Source of the DNA: Macrolepiota albuminosa | Taxonomy: Eukaryota; Basidiomycota; Agaricomycetes; Agaricales; Agaricaceae | DNA length: 64,000 bases | Reading direction: 5' to 3' | NCBI GenBank assembly: GCA_027475525.1 | Contig: JAMWFC010000082.1 | Coordinates: 2,480,001 to 2,544,000 of the forward strand | Shown: positions 33,089-45,085 of the stretch, piece by piece | Numbering within the stretch: the stretch's first letter is position 1 | Layout: every line of letters starts with the position of its first letter | Program-made: the position numbers and the translations under genes | The notes under the pieces: generated by a model | Databases searched by the model: none | What the model saw: only the letters and a program-made list of their open reading frames with translations | What the model was told of the DNA's origin: nothing

Positions 33089-35523
33089 ATGTCCTTCCGT
33101 ATTCCAACTCCGCCCCCCGTTCCCTCTCGCGAGGCTCAAGACGCTGCCTCTTCCTATATCGCCAAGGCCAACAACTTTATCAAGCGCATCGAGGGTGTGG
33201 GCGCGGAGGCGCCTTCAAACTTGGTGATCGCGGTAATGAAGTTGTTGGAGCGCTGGTACGAAGTTCGTGTCCTTGGCGTAGGCTGGGACAAGGAGATCGA
33301 AGTGCGGGAGTGGTGCCGAGCGCGGTACGTTGATAATCTGGGGTCTGAGTGGCTGGGTCCCTTCTCTCGCTTTGTAAGTTTTTATGATTGCTTGCCGCGT
33401 CGCTAGCTAACTGATTCCCTAGGCGCCTCCTCCCGTTCCAACCATTGAGGACGAACTGGAGGACATCCTCTCTGGCGCCTTGCCAATGACGGTAAGCGCG
33501 CCAGCGCCTGAGTGAGTATCTCTAACTGTACTTTCTAACTTAGCTGTGGTCTGATCTATCTCCTCACAGCAAGCAAGAGGTGTTGGCGCCTCTCGCCAAC
33601 CTGCAGGTCGATGCAGAGATGGCGGCAATTCGTGAGAGTGTGCTGGAAGAGGCCTCCCGTGACGCCAAGGAGAGGACCAAGACGTTGGAGGAGCGAGAGG
33701 TCGTTGGCGAGTCCCTGGTTGCTAGCGAGAAGTCGCCAGTTGCCAGGAGGCAGATGTCTGATGTGAAGGATTCCCACGCTGGTAGTGCCCAGAGCCCAGC
33801 ACTGCCGGCAAGCAAATCGGGCTCTCCGGTCAAGCCTGGCAAGACTTTGAAAAAGAAGGTAAGTTTGAGGGTTCTTACCGCTGGCGACTTCTGCTTATCC
33901 CACTCTCAGTCTCGTAAGGCTGCCGCCCCTCGTTACACGGTAAGTTCGTTGCGCCAAGGTACTTTCCCTGCTAACCAACCAGTTGACAGGCGCCAACGCA
34001 AACTTCCTTTAGCGACGCAGAGCTGAAGGGTTTGTTGGTGGCAAGACGAGATGAGGCGGTTTTGGATGAGGGAATGGAAGCGGGAGTGGTCTTGCCGGAG
34101 ATGAAGGATAAGAAGACGGCAAGTCCAGCGGCAAGGCGGGAGTTCAAAGACTCCCAAGGAGCGGTAAGTACTATAGCTTTCCTTACCGCTCTTGCTGACA
34201 TTCTTGTAGTGCGACAAGTGCTGGGCCGACAACGACCCAGAGGGGTGTTGGTACCCCACTGGTGGCCAGCCTTGCTACCGGTGCGGTACGCTGAAGAGGG
34301 CATGCACTTTGGATGGCGCCAAGAGTCGAGAACGCGGTGGCGCCCCAGACGCAGTAGTGGAGCGCACCTTCAAGCGCGCCGTCCTTGTTAAGCGGGCTCG
34401 TGAGTTTGTAGAAGGAGAGAGGAAGAAGAAGGCCGCTGGAGACGCGGCAACCATCAGCAAGAGTTCCCTGGCGCTGCCGACGCGTCAAGGGGACGAAAAC
34501 GAATCCGTCGGCAACCGTGGCGCCGGTGAGCGCCAAGGGACTACGGTCCCTTCAAAACGACAAGTCTCTTCCCCTGCCAAGGGGAAGGGCAAGGCCAAAC
34601 GTGCGCGGGTGGAGTCTCCTCCCTCTACCCCTGGAGACGTGGAGATGGAGGAGTTGGAGAAAGCGCTTGCCGCCAGCCGCCTGCCGCCGAGGGACACTGA
34701 AGCCGGGCCTAGCAAGTTACTTTCCCCCATCCACCTGAGGGGGGTTTCTCTGCCTGCTGCCGATGAGGACGACGCGGTAGTGGACCCGCCGCCAAGGGAA
34801 GAGCCTCAGGAGGTGGAACCCTCGGCAATGGCAGCAAGGGGAGCGGGAAGCCCTATGGCTATGGCTGGTGACGAGGACGCGGAGGGGGAGCCAGACGAGA
34901 CCTTGGCGACCCAGCGCGAAGGTGACGAGGAAGAGGCCCCCACCAAGGAGGCGGTAGCGGGAGAGGGTGAGGAAGAGGCATCGGCAAGGGAGGTAGTGGC
35001 AGAAGTCGAGGGCGCGGCAGGAGTTGCCAGGGAGGAGCCAGAGTGGCATTGGCTACCTCCCTACGGTAACGTTGCCCCCTGGGAAGTCTCAGACCCTGAG
35101 GACGTTGCCGGATTGGAGCCGAGGCGCCCCGTGATCGCCAGGGTCGATCCCACTTGGACTCCCCAGCCACAGCCAACGGTTACTGGCGACGCTTTCCAGT
35201 GGCTGGGGCAGGACCTCGTTTACCCGGTCATTGCGCTAAATCCTCGCGAGATGTTGGAGCGGTATTCGAGGCGGGCGGCAACGATGGAGTCTTCTATGGA
35301 GCGGGAACGGGAACGAGTACGGGGCCAACTGATGGCGCTACAATTGCGCTACTCCAACCTGGGTCGTAGCCTTCGCGTTCTTCGCGATTATCAGGACGAT
35401 TGCCAAGCCGCTATGGATTGGCAAACTGCCAATAACATCTTGCCGGGCGACCTCCTCCCCCTTCGCGACTCCTCTCTGCCTGTGTCGGACAATTCCTTGC
35501 CGATGGACGATGACAGTGATTGA
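33089..35523 (+). CDS. E3 antisense gene: Zn2Cys6-like protein of about 726 aa
   Basis: Exons by GT-AG sites: 33089-33373, 33423-33511, 33570-33858, 33910-33939, 33990-34163 and 34210-35523, in frame throughout. A helical N-terminal domain (EVREWCRARYVDNLGSEW near residue 75-90) is followed by charged linkers. At residues 290-321 six cysteines follow C-x2-C-x8-C-x8-C-x2-C-x6-C (CDKCWADNDPEGC ... CYRCGTLKRAC), close to the fungal Zn2Cys6 DNA-binding cluster but with eight rather than six residues before the third Cys. Then come a basic patch (KGKGKAKRARV), a long acidic region and a C-terminal coiled coil (SRRAATMESSMERERERVRG). Nuclear DNA binding is an inference. It converges on pol and starts 170 bp inside the 3' LTR. 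Confidence 0.85.
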
Positions 35524-35953
35524 GCGGACCTTAGCGTAGATAGGCCGCTTTGTCTATATTTTCTTGTTGCCGTGTTCGATATATATCTGTTTTTGCCGCC
35601 TCCTTGCAGAGTGGACGGGTAAGCCTAGTAGTCTGAGTTAGCGCAACCGCAAAGAGCGAAGCAAGTAAAGTTAAGAGAAAGTAAGCGGCAAGCCTTGTAA
35701 GGTAGGTTTTAGTAAGAGGAGTAGTAGGTGAGGGACTTAGACAAATTTTGAAGAAAAAGGGAAATGCTCAGTAAATCATCATAGCGAAAAAAACCCTTGG
35801 CAAGAGTTGCGCAATGCGCTAAGCGTTGGCGACATGCTAGCGCTGCGACTTGACTATGTAAAGAATTGTCTGTTGGATATAGTACAGTAAGCATCGGCAA
35901 GAAAGATAAGTAAGGTAGTAATAGGGAAAGGGAGCTTATCAATATAGTCTTTT
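35524..35953. other. Convergent intergenic region of E3
   Basis: The 3' ends of the antisense gene (stop 35523) and pol (stop 35954) face each other across 430 bp. A block near 35,780-35,850 is conserved with E1. No gene was seen. Confidence 0.5.
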
Positions 35954-38900
35954 CTAATCGTTTTCTCCTTCTTCAATCAGAGTCGGCAAGTCATCATCGT
36001 CCAATAGTTCTGTTTCTTCAAGTTCTCTTAACTTGGCGGTGTCGATATCTAGCGCTTCAAGCGGCAAGTCAATGTGTTCTCTGGCGAGATACGGCAATAG
36101 GCGAAAGGCGGCAACAGGTCGATGTAGCACTGAACCATCTAGTTCACAGAGCATGTAAGCGCCTCCACGGTTACGAGAGATAACTACCAAAGGTCCTAGA
36201 TAGCGAGGGCGCATTTTCTTGTTGTATGAAGTTTCGATTTTGGAGTTGCGCATAAGCACTAGCGCGCCCCTCGGGAAGTTGTAATCCTTGATAGTAGCGC
36301 TATGGCCGGTCTCGAATCGTAGGGCTGCTTGGCGACGGGCGCTAAAGACTACCTCGTGGAGTCGCTCTAAATCTTCTTTCCTTCGCTGGAGATCAATAGC
36401 TCGTCTGGCGATAAGGTCGGTAGTCGCTAAGATGCTGTTGGGTGCTGGCTGAAGATAGGTCGCTTCTATAATGTCGGCAGGGAGTAACGGATGGGTGCCA
36501 GTAGCCGCGTAATAGGGAGAGCAACCCATGCGCTTACGAATAGTAACTCTTTCCGACCAAAATACTGAATATGTCGCTTCACTCCAACGAGACTCGTCGC
36601 CATCGACTGCCTTGAAAAGTGCTTGCCGAACGTCAAAGTGTGGTCTCTCTACCAGGCCATTGGCGCGCTTGTTGTAGCCAGATACTCGAATGTGGTGAAT
36701 GTTGTATTTCTTGGCAAGATATGTAAGCGCTTTGATAATGGGCGCACCGTTATCCGTGACGATTTCTCTTAGCGCTCCCCAACGGCAAATGACATCTTCA
36801 AATAGCCACTTGGCGACCGCCTCGGTATTCTCTCGTTGAAGCATTCGAAATTCAGGCCAGTGGATTAGCGAGCAACGACCTTGAATGATGTACTTGTAGC
36901 GACCGGATTTGGGCATATGCATGGTGTCGACGTAGATTTTGCTGAAGAGGGGAGCTGGCGTTGCAACGGTTGGCGGTATGAGCACTTGGCACGTCTGTTG
37001 AATTTGGCAAAGGTGGCAAGTCCTAATGTACCAGGCGATGTCGGCACTAGCGTGTGGCCACCAGAAGCGTTCTAATAGAGAAGCTCGAGTAGCGTACAGA
37101 CCTCTATGACCTAGCTCGTCATGCATAGCGCGCAAGACTCGTAAGCGACCTTCTGGCTTGATGATCAGCTTGTGAGCACCATCTCGATTTCGTCGCCAAA
37201 GTCGGTTGTCGGTAAAGAAGAAGCGGGTAGCATAGCGGATAAAGGTAGCGTATTGTTCGTCGGTAAGGCCTGTGGGTCGCTTAAGGTCTTGTAGCCATTG
37301 TTCAACCATTAACAGACGACTGTCCTCTGCCTTTGCCTTGGCAGATCGCGGGACGGCATCGTAGGTCAGGTTTCTGCTGTCTTCTCTTAGCGACTGGGGT
37401 TCCTGTATGACTTTTACTGGAGGCAAGTCTTGTCCAAGGATGCTTGCCGTGTAGAATGTGAGGGGTGCGCTAAAGGTCTCGGGGCGGTAAGGGACAATGG
37501 GATGTAGAAGGATGCTGGTAGGCTGTTGCCGTCGTAATAGGGGAATCGGCTGTTGTATAAGGTGCACGAAACCATGTAATCGGTCGATCCAGTCCTCGAA
37601 ATCGCTATCAGCCTGTGGATCCACTGCCGGGTCGCCAGGCTGCCGAGGTCGCCTAGAGAGTCCATCTGGGCCGTGGAAAGAGCTCTTGACGTGTACCAAC
37701 TCAAAGTGAAACATGAGGATAGCGACTACCCACCGGTTCATGCTAGCGGATGGCTGGATATCGGGATTCTGCAGCATGCCTTTGATGTACCTAGCGTCGA
37801 CTTCAACAATAAGGTTGCGCACGCCAATCAAATACATCTTTAGCGACCGGAAGGCTTTGAAGAGTCCATAGAGCTCTAGCTTAGGCTGACTGTAGCGAGA
37901 TTCTCGGTCGTTTAGCGTGATAGACCCAAAGCGGTTGTAGCGTCGCTGTTTCCGATTGTAGGCTGACTGTAGCGAGATTCTCGGTCGTTTAGCGTGATAG
38001 ACCCAAAGCGGTTGTAGCGTCGCTGTTTCCGATTGTCGCTAAGGCATTGGCACAAGAAGTAGCCAACGGCAATGTACGAGGTATCCACCGCCAAGATAAC
38101 AGGGTCGGCAGAGCTATAGTCGATAGGAACTAGAGGTTTGGCATCTTGTAGGGCTTTTACTAAGTCTCGTTGTGCGGTAACCTGGTCTGGCCCAAATTCA
38201 AAGGGCTCGTTGGCGCGGGTGAGTCGGTTAAGGGCGTGTGCGCGATGGGCAAAGTTTTTGACGAAGATCCTGAGAACGCCAACGGTGCCAAGAAAGGCGC
38301 GAACTTCAGATAAGTCGCGGCAAGGACCCCATCGCTCCAAGAGTGCTAAGCGAGACTCGTCGGGAACGCGACCGTCGGAAGTGCATACGTGACCGAGTAT
38401 TTTGAACCTTGGCGCGCAAAGGAGGAGTTTGTGACCGCTAAACGTACCACCGCTATACTTCATTCGTTGGAGGACTCGATTGAGCAGCTGGAAGAACTCC
38501 CATAGCGCTAAGCGAATGTTGGAGTTGTCGGGATGGGTCGCCGGTAAGCCGTTTACGAGTCGCCAGTCTTTGGGACCTTTGACGCCAACGTCATCAATGA
38601 AGCTTAGGACATGGTGCGGTATCTCGGGTTGGAGGATGAAGGTGATGTCGTCATGAAATATAGGGACTGAGTTTGTCCAGCCCATCGGTAAGGTGACTAG
38701 GCGCAAGGCGCCAAACGGAGTTTGAAAGGTGGTGAGGTCACGGGAAGAGGGGTGTATCAAGCGTTCATCGTAGCCAACGTAGAGATCAAGGGTGGCGCCA
38801 CAGATACGCCCGGCAAAGGACTCGGCAAAGTGGTCAGGAAAAGGCGGTATGCCAGGGTGTCGTATTGTAACTCTATTCAGCGGCTCAAGACTGTGGACTA

Positions 38901-39790
38901 TGCGTAGATTGCCGTTCTTCTTGAGGACGCAGAACCAACGGGAGCGGTAAGAACTATTTGAGGGCTCGTAGACGCCAGCCTGTATCTTGGTCCTAATGAT
39001 TTGGCAGACCTCGGCTTCAATTCCAGGCGGTAACGGTCGGTTGTGCTCAGTCCACGGCACGTGAGGAATGGTCGGGATAACGACAGGCGGGAAAAAATCT
39101 GTACGCAGACTGCCGCGTTCCGAGTCCTCCCAAGCAAAGGCTTTGTCTTGCTTAGCGACAAGATCGGTAAGGACGTTCAACTCATCTTTGGTCAAAAATC
39201 CTGTGTCATGCTCCTTGGCGAACTGCTGCTGGCGCTCTGTGGTAAAACGTCCTGTGGGCTGAAAGGGTGGCGGATTCGGTGATAAGGTTGGTATGTCGGC
39301 AAGAGGGTCGCCAATGATCTGGCGCTCGATTCTGAAAGTCTCGGGAGAGTGCGTAGCGATGGGTTTTGTTTTAAGCGCAACTGGCTTATATTTCTTTTTG
39401 ACTTGTACCCCTTTCCTTTTGGGAGTGTTAGCTTGGTTATATACAGAGGTGGAAAGGGGAACTGTAGCCTGAGGAGCGGCAAGTCCAAGAACGGCAGGAG
39501 ACGAGGCTCCAGGAAGGGTAGTAAGATAAGTATCGGTAGACGCAGTAATTTGAAAAGACTCGGAAGCGGTAAGGTACAAGTAGGCAAGAGAAGAGTCGGT
39601 AATGTTTTGATTTTTCTGGGAAGTCTCAGCGTTGGTAGCGGTAGAGGAAAGCAAAACTTCATCGTCAAGACAAGCGGTAGATATAATATTTACAAGACCA
39701 GTTGAATGGTCATATTCCAGCGTTAGCGCCACATCTCCGTGATCGTCGCCAATCACCTCCTCGATGGTCTGTGAAAACACCTGTGGGGTC
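35954..39790 (-). CDS. E3 Pol: reverse transcriptase, RNase H, integrase
   Basis: Reading on minus from the gag overlap (about 39,790), pol shows a linker (KGVQVKKKYKPVALKTKPIA), RT with TPFGALRLVTLPMGWTNS and LSFIDDVGVKGP near 38,600, and RNase H (ILAVDTSYIAVGYFLCQC near 38,080). The integrase has a finger (HDELGHRGLYATR ... CHLC near 37,110-37,000) and a DDE core (YVDTMHMPK, TDNGAP, VERPHF between about 36,930 and 36,640). A GPY/F-like module is near 36,200, followed by an acidic tail to the stop at 35954. Two 77-bp duplications (37884-38037 and 39722-39875) break the frame. Apart from these, every domain and catalytic residue I checked is present. No chromodomain was found. Confidence 0.9.
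37884..38037. repeat. 77-bp tandem duplication in E3 RNase H
   Basis: Exact units start at 37884 and 37961. They split the integrase frame from the RT frame. Confidence 0.92.
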
Positions 39791-39875
39791 GTTCGTTGGT
39801 TAGCGCCACATCTCCGTGATCGTCGCCAATCACCTCCTCGATGGTCTGTGAAAACACCTGTGGGGTCGTTCGTTG
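39722..39875. repeat. 77-bp tandem duplication at the E3 gag-pol junction
   Basis: Exact units start at 39722 and 39799. They double the conserved overlap, so the natural gag-pol relation must be read from E1 or E2. Confidence 0.92.
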
Positions 39876-42238
39876 GCATGCTGGTCGGTAAACTCCGGTG
39901 GCTTAGCGAGGGCGCCTTTTCGTTGTCCCCTAGGGAACGTTGGCACCGTTCGTCGGATTCCGGAATTAGGGTCGCTAATTGTAAGGGTCGTCTCGTCGTT
40001 GGTAACTGTCTTGACGACTGATCGCGCCAAGACGTCAAAAGGTCTGCCGAGTAGTAAGTCGTAAGCCGGGGAGCGTAAAATGTGGATCTGAAGATAAAAC
40101 GTGATGTCGCCAAGGGTGCACGGCACATTCTTGGCGAGGCCGAGGGATCTGTCTACCGTACCGTTAGCGCTCTGCATGTTTAGTATAACCGTAGGGTCGT
40201 AAATGAGGCCTAAATCGTTAGCGACTTCTGCTGCCATAGAAATAATCTGAGACCCGCTATCCACGATTGCCTCTACTTCGTGCTTATTGTCTATGGTTAG
40301 CGCGACTGAGCGAATAGCGTGCGATTCTTGAGCGACGGTAAGGATTGCGGGGTCTTTTCCATGGTCTACCGACCTAAGGTAGGTCTCCACTGGATCCACA
40401 GAGGTGGCGTTAGCGATGGTGTCGGCAGGAGAATTTTCCGCGTCCAGCGAGTCGACGGTAACAGAAAAACCAGGTAGGGCGTCGTCGAGGTCCTCGACCT
40501 CGGCAACGGTTGTCGCCAATGGTCGTCGAGGAGTGACTGCCGTCTTGACTTGGTTGCGGACGTCCGGGGCAATACTATAAAGCTCTTCAACTGATAAGGT
40601 AACATTGGTTTTCATGATGCGGTTAAAGACGTGGTTGGATTTCTCGATATCGAATATTGGCGCGGTAGGTCGGTAGCCACCCTCAGGACGTTTCTCGGGA
40701 GCGGCAAAGTTTCGTTGTGCGGGAGCATGATATCTGTCGGGAATCCCTGAATAGGGATGGAGAGGCGGCAAAGGTGGTTCGGGAGCGGTAGCGGACGACG
40801 ATGGTTCTGAAGCAGGAGCAGGTGTCGGTAACTTGCTAGCGGGAGGCATCGGCTTGTATCCTTTAAGAGGTTGTTTAGGCTGCTTAACTTCAACCCCATC
40901 AAAGACCTGGTTCTTTAGCGAATCTAATTCCTGCTGCAGCTTGGCGATACGCTCTTCCCGCGAGAAAGTAGGGCGGTCGCCAACGCTGTCGAAATGTAGG
41001 ACCTCGTGAATCATCTGCTGTTGGGTCGCCTGTTCGGGGTCGGGGTTGGCGTTGCCAGATAGCGTGCCGGTAACGATTTGTCCTGGATTGCGCCTATGCC
41101 ATTCATCTACCCGCTCCTGGAAGGACTTCTTGTCTGGGTAGTTGGGGATGGTGGCGCCAGTGGTAAGAACTATCTTGCCGTCGATAGCCCTTCGAATTCT
41201 ACCTTGGCGAATGTAATTCTCGAGGGTAGCGCAGCGTCCTCTAGTCATAGTATGGCCAATTTCCCCACAGAAGTGGCAAGGGCCAGGTGCGGGTACGTTG
41301 GCGGGTCGGTTAGCCGTGAGGTTGGTCGTGATCATAGTTTCAATACGCGTCATAGCGGAAGCGACAGCGGCGGTAATGGCAGCATTGAGCTCCTCCTTCT
41401 TAACGAAGTCGGCAGCAGGAGGCGGGATGGGAATGATACCGTTAGTTCGCTCAGGGGGTGGGCTCGTCCTAGCGCGTGGTATGCCAACGCCAGTGTCTGT
41501 TCCCTTGAGAACCCATTTGCCGGCTTCAAAGACGTCGGCAACGTTATAGGGCTCGTCAGGGTGATGGGCCTGATGAACTATCTCTAGGCGACGAGCAATA
41601 CGAGTCCACAGTGAAGTCGGGATGCCTTGCTGAAATAGGCGACGTTCCTCGTTAATGTAGAGCTTGCCGTTCTGCAGAAGCCACCTAGCAATTTTCTGGA
41701 ACTCACGGTAATACGTGGAGAATGCGCCAAGAGAAGAAGTGCCGTTGTCGAAAGATTCCTGTACTAGTTTCTGCAGCTCGTTTACCGTGTATCGGGTAGC
41801 CTCCTCTGCGCCAGGGTACAGCTGGATTACTGCCGTCTTCCAGTCCTCATATGAAGCGCCTTGAGCTGGAGCTGGCGGGGCGGCAGGAACAAAGGCGGCA
41901 AACTCGGTCAAACCTGTCCACGTTTCTGCCGTGTCATACGATACGTATCTTGCCGCGTACTCCTTCATCTGTGTGTGGTCGGTAATGTTACAATCCCTAA
42001 ACAAATACTCTAATTCCTTGAAATATTGGGAAAGCTCCCGTGGCTTGGTCTCGTCCCATTTCGGTGCCGAGAAGTGGTTGCGTGGCGGCATGCGTTGGAC
42101 TTGTTGTTCCATAGCGACTGTGTTGGCGAGTTCGGTTAGCGGTGGTGGGGAAGGAGTTCTAGGTATTGGCGACGGGGTAAGCGAAATGAGTTGAGAAAGC
42201 GGTGTTAAAGGAGTGATGGGGGTAACTGATTGCGGCAA
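39830..42238 (-). CDS. E3 Gag-protease polyprotein
   Basis: An 802-codon frame from ATG 42238; the internal start MEQQVQRMPPRNHF near 42,112 is closer to the E1 and E2 starts. A Thr/Pro-rich leader precedes the helical Gag domain (LSQYFKELEYLFRDC). The zinc knuckle CHFCGEIGHTMTRGRC lies near 41,240-41,285, again with six residues before the last Cys. A Pro-rich linker (PSSSATAPEPPLPPLHPY) follows. The protease has EAIVDSGSQIISMAAEVAND near 40,250 and LLLGRPFDVLARS near 40,040. The frame is open to 39830, where it stops in the overlap with pol. This is the best-preserved Gag of the nest. Confidence 0.9.
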   Translation of the reverse strand: MPQSVTPITPLTPLSQLISLTPSPIPRTPSPPPLTELANTVAMEQQVQRMPPRNHFSAPKWDETKPRELSQYFKELEYLFRDCNITDHTQMKEYAARYVSYDTAETWTGLTEFAAFVPAAPPAPAQGASYEDWKTAVIQLYPGAEEATRYTVNELQKLVQESFDNGTSSLGAFSTYYREFQKIARWLLQNGKLYINEERRLFQQGIPTSLWTRIARRLEIVHQAHHPDEPYNVADVFEAGKWVLKGTDTGVGIPRARTSPPPERTNGIIPIPPPAADFVKKEELNAAITAAVASAMTRIETMITTNLTANRPANVPAPGPCHFCGEIGHTMTRGRCATLENYIRQGRIRRAIDGKIVLTTGATIPNYPDKKSFQERVDEWHRRNPGQIVTGTLSGNANPDPEQATQQQMIHEVLHFDSVGDRPTFSREERIAKLQQELDSLKNQVFDGVEVKQPKQPLKGYKPMPPASKLPTPAPASEPSSSATAPEPPLPPLHPYSGIPDRYHAPAQRNFAAPEKRPEGGYRPTAPIFDIEKSNHVFNRIMKTNVTLSVEELYSIAPDVRNQVKTAVTPRRPLATTVAEVEDLDDALPGFSVTVDSLDAENSPADTIANATSVDPVETYLRSVDHGKDPAILTVAQESHAIRSVALTIDNKHEVEAIVDSGSQIISMAAEVANDLGLIYDPTVILNMQSANGTVDRSLGLAKNVPCTLGDITFYLQIHILRSPAYDLLLGRPFDVLARSVVKTVTNDETTLTISDPNSGIRRTVPTFPRGQRKGALAKPPEFTDQHANERPHRCFHRPSRR

Positions 42239-42468
42239 AGTAAAGGGCGACGCTAAGGGGTCGTCGGCACTATAATCGAGGGAGTGCGGGAAGAGATCAG
42301 GAAATGCGTCAGTGGCGTTCTGTAGTTCCTGTGCAAGAGAGAGTCCCGGTAAGGCACCAGGTGGTTGTGGAGTTGATGGGTGGGAAGGAGCTATGCCTTC
42401 TGCTGACTGGTCTAGCAGGCGGCGCCTACGCTGGAGACGGGTTTCTGGCGGAATTCTGCCCTAGAGAT

Positions 42469-42486
42469 CCCTCGCGGTGGGCTCCA
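42469..42486 (-). promoter_or_regulatory. E3 primer-binding site
   Basis: On minus, TGGAGCCCACCGCGAGGG starts three bases after the 5' LTR end (42490), identical to the E2 site. Confidence 0.65.
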
Positions 42487-42489
42487 ATT

Positions 42490-43435
42490 TGATGACGCCC
42501 AAAGTTTGGTCAGTAACAAATGTAGCTAAAGTGTTACCGTACCAAGAGTTTGCGTTGGGCGCGCTATAAGTGATTTGAGGAGTCCCGGGCAGGTCCCAGA
42601 GAACGCGTCTGTGAAAAAGGGTAAAAGTCGGTAACGGGGTCGGCAAGTGTCAAGCGCTAAGGTAAAGCGCCTAAGAAAAGAGCGGTAAGTCAACACGGCA
42701 AAGGTAAGCGGCAAGAGCACGATGAGCTTAGCGAAGTCTAAGCGTTGATAATGCCTGCCGTAGTTGCAAGGCGCGAGGGTGTCGTATGTTAGTGAGAGTC
42801 TGCAACTGCCGACAAGTTCGACGTTGCTGACCGTAAATGAGCTCTTGAGCGTAAGGGAGACTGAAGTAAGTGGGGGAACTCTGGTCTATTCGTCTGATGG
42901 TGTATGTACAAGTCGGTAAGTAATATATATACTACAAGGAGTTCACCGTCGCCAGTGACCAACCATCGCCAAAGTGCGGTAAACTGGAAAATTTCATAGG
43001 GGTAGCTCCAACGGTTTCAGATCCCTACCGTCCTTTGAGGACCCTTGGCACCACCCGGCGGCAGATCGCGGTGCTAAACCATCAATCCATCACCCTCCTG
43101 CCTGTCAGAACACCTAAGCGACGTTGGGCGCCAAATCGAGACGCTAAGCGGTGTCAGACACCAAGGTCAAACGCCAAGCTGTCCGTCAGTTTTTGATAGA
43201 TCATCAAGCTTCTCGCTAAGCGCTGTCGTCAGTGACTGATGCCATCTGTCAGTTGTCATTCTGTCTGCTGATCGGCGCTATCACTGATTGGATCTGCTTC
43301 TTGCCGTGCGCGGCCGTCAGAAATGGCTTAAAATAGGTAGAACGCGTGCGCTAAGTTCGGAACGAGTGCGGCAAGGTTTCCGGAGCCGGTGCCGAGCCTG
43401 CCGTTGATGCGCCTAACCTGTATAGGGTCCTATCA
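42490..43435 (-). repeat. E3 5' LTR (type B)
   Basis: 946 bp, TGATGACG...CCTATCA on plus; followed by the ACGG target duplication at 43436-43439. Confidence 0.92.
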
Positions 43436-43850
43436 ACGGGGAGAGCGGGCAAAGGGGGCCGCCACGGTGGTACCATCTTGGGTGATGGGAAGCGCTAGAC
43501 TTGCAGCACTAATCACAGTGGGCTGACAAGTGGCGGCCAGGTCGCGTTGCTGCAGCACGAAGGCCCGGGCGTTACGAACTAGGACGGCGCACTCGTAATT
43601 GCGCTGCATGATAGCGTCCCTACCACGTTTGCGAGTACAAATCCCATTGAAGGCACAGCCCCGTTTCAACGCATCGCAGCGGTAGCAGGGAAGAGAAGCG
43701 GTAGGAAACCAGCAACCCTCGGGATCGTTTTCAGACCAGCATTTATCGCACTGGGAAAGAATTTAGCAACGTCATCAACCTTTCAGGGACGAACAAGTAC
43801 TTACTGCACCAATCTTCGCCCTAAAAGCGCGGCGCTCCACGGGTGCCACT

Positions 43851-44004
43851 GTAACCTTCTTCTTAGCGCCGAGTACTTGGACACCAGCCGGGAGGCCGGT
43901 ATCAATAACGGTAGTGTCGCGACGAAGGTAACCTTCTTCTTAGCGCCGAGTACTTGGACACCAGCCGGGAGGCCGGTATCAATAACGGTAGTGTCGCGAC
44001 GAAG
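43851..44004. repeat. 77-bp tandem duplication in E2 antisense gene A
   Basis: Exact units start at 43851 and 43928, inside the exon before the cysteine cluster. Confidence 0.92.
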
Positions 44005-44115
44005 GCGTAACAGATCACGAAGCTCCGCGTCGGTAAACATAGTTTGGTTGGGCGCCTAAGGAGGGCTCGATCAGGCGCTAGAAACAAGCGATCTTGAAAG
44101 GAAACACTTACGACA

Positions 44116-44269
44116 TACAAAGGGGCAACACGAGCAGGGAGATTGACCTAATAAGCAGAGTTAGCAGAAGAACCAAAGGCAAGAACACAAGGTACAAAGG
44201 GGCAACACGAGCAGGGAGATTGACCTAATAAGCAGAGTTAGCAGAAGAACCAAAGGCAAGAACACAAGG
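44116..44269. repeat. 77-bp tandem duplication in E2 antisense gene A (second)
   Basis: Exact units start at 44116 and 44193. The duplication covers an intron-exon border, so the splicing there cannot be read directly. Confidence 0.92.
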
Positions 44270-45085
44270 CCGCACGGTACGTTTAGGAGGGCTAGCGAGA
44301 GCAGGGGGCGCACGGTTAATAACGACGGCAAAGTTACGGGGAGGAAGGCGAGAAATAGTATGGGTAGGTCCGGGCCGGGGCTCACTGGCGGTAACGGCAA
44401 TCCGTTTGATGGCCGAATGAGGAGGCGCAGTACGAGTGGGAGAAACGACGATGGGTGCAGGGCGAGCGGGAGAAGCATCGCCACGAAAAGGACTACCGAG
44501 AATGGAAGGAGGCAGAACAGAAACAGGAGCAACAGGAGCGGCCGGAGCGGAAGGAACGGTAGGGGCCGACAAGGCACTAGGAAGACTGGCAATGGTGGGC
44601 GACATAGCAACCGACTACTCAGGGTTAACTTGGAAGATGTGAGGAAGAAGAGGAGGGGACTCACTTCGCCAACCTCGGTACTAGCCAGCAGGGCATCAAT
44701 CTCATCGGAGAGGGAAGGAGCCTAGTATGGGCACTGAACCTTAGCGCCACGAACCCAAAATCAAACTTAGAAACTTACGAAAAGGTCCGCAAAAGGGCGC
44801 AACCAATCGGCACCTTCGTATTCATGGTACCGGGCCACACACCACTCGCGAACCTCGGCACCCCGCTCCCAGGAACTGTCGGAGCCGCGGACCACGAGCC
44901 AGCGCCGGTAGAGTTGCATAATGCCAGGGACGGTTTGTGGCGCATTGGCGGGACCGACAGACTTAGCGCGATCAAATAAATAAGAGGCCTTAGCCAGGAA
45001 ATTGCGAAGAGCAGAGGCATCAAAAGGAGTGGACATGTTGGGAAAGATGGAAAGGAAAACACGAGAAGGAGAAGTGCAGAAAACG

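Larger units (their letters stand above)
31973..43435 (-). mobile_element. E3: near-complete LTR retrotransposon inside E2
   Basis: LTRs at 31973-32919 and 42490-43435 enclose a minus-strand gag-pol and a plus-strand antisense gene. ACGG flanks both ends (31969-31972 and 43436-43439), which is CCGT on the element's own strand, the same 4-mer duplicated by E2. Total length is 11,463 bp. Gag, protease, RT, RNase H and integrase are intact apart from two 77-bp duplications that look artefactual. Confidence 0.93.
43436..45036 (-). pseudogene. E2 antisense gene A (zinc-cluster gene), 5' part
   Basis: ATG 45036 opens a helical first exon (ALRNFLAKASYLFDRAKSVG, EVREWCVARYHEYEGADWL) with a donor at 44778, similar to exon 1 of the E3 gene (shared EVREWC.ARY). 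Further exons include a Pro/Ala/Ser-rich stretch at 44605-44225 and MFTDAELRDLLRLRRDTTVI at 44040, matching the E3 FSDAELKGLLVARRDEAV exon. An intron ends immediately before CDKCWSENDPEGCWFPTASL, PCYRCDALKRGC (43,755-43,660), giving the same C-x2-C-x8-C-x8-C-x2-C-x6-C spacing as E3. Two 77-bp duplications disturb frames at 43851 and 44116. E3 breaks the gene at 43436, and it continues at 31972. Confidence 0.78.
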
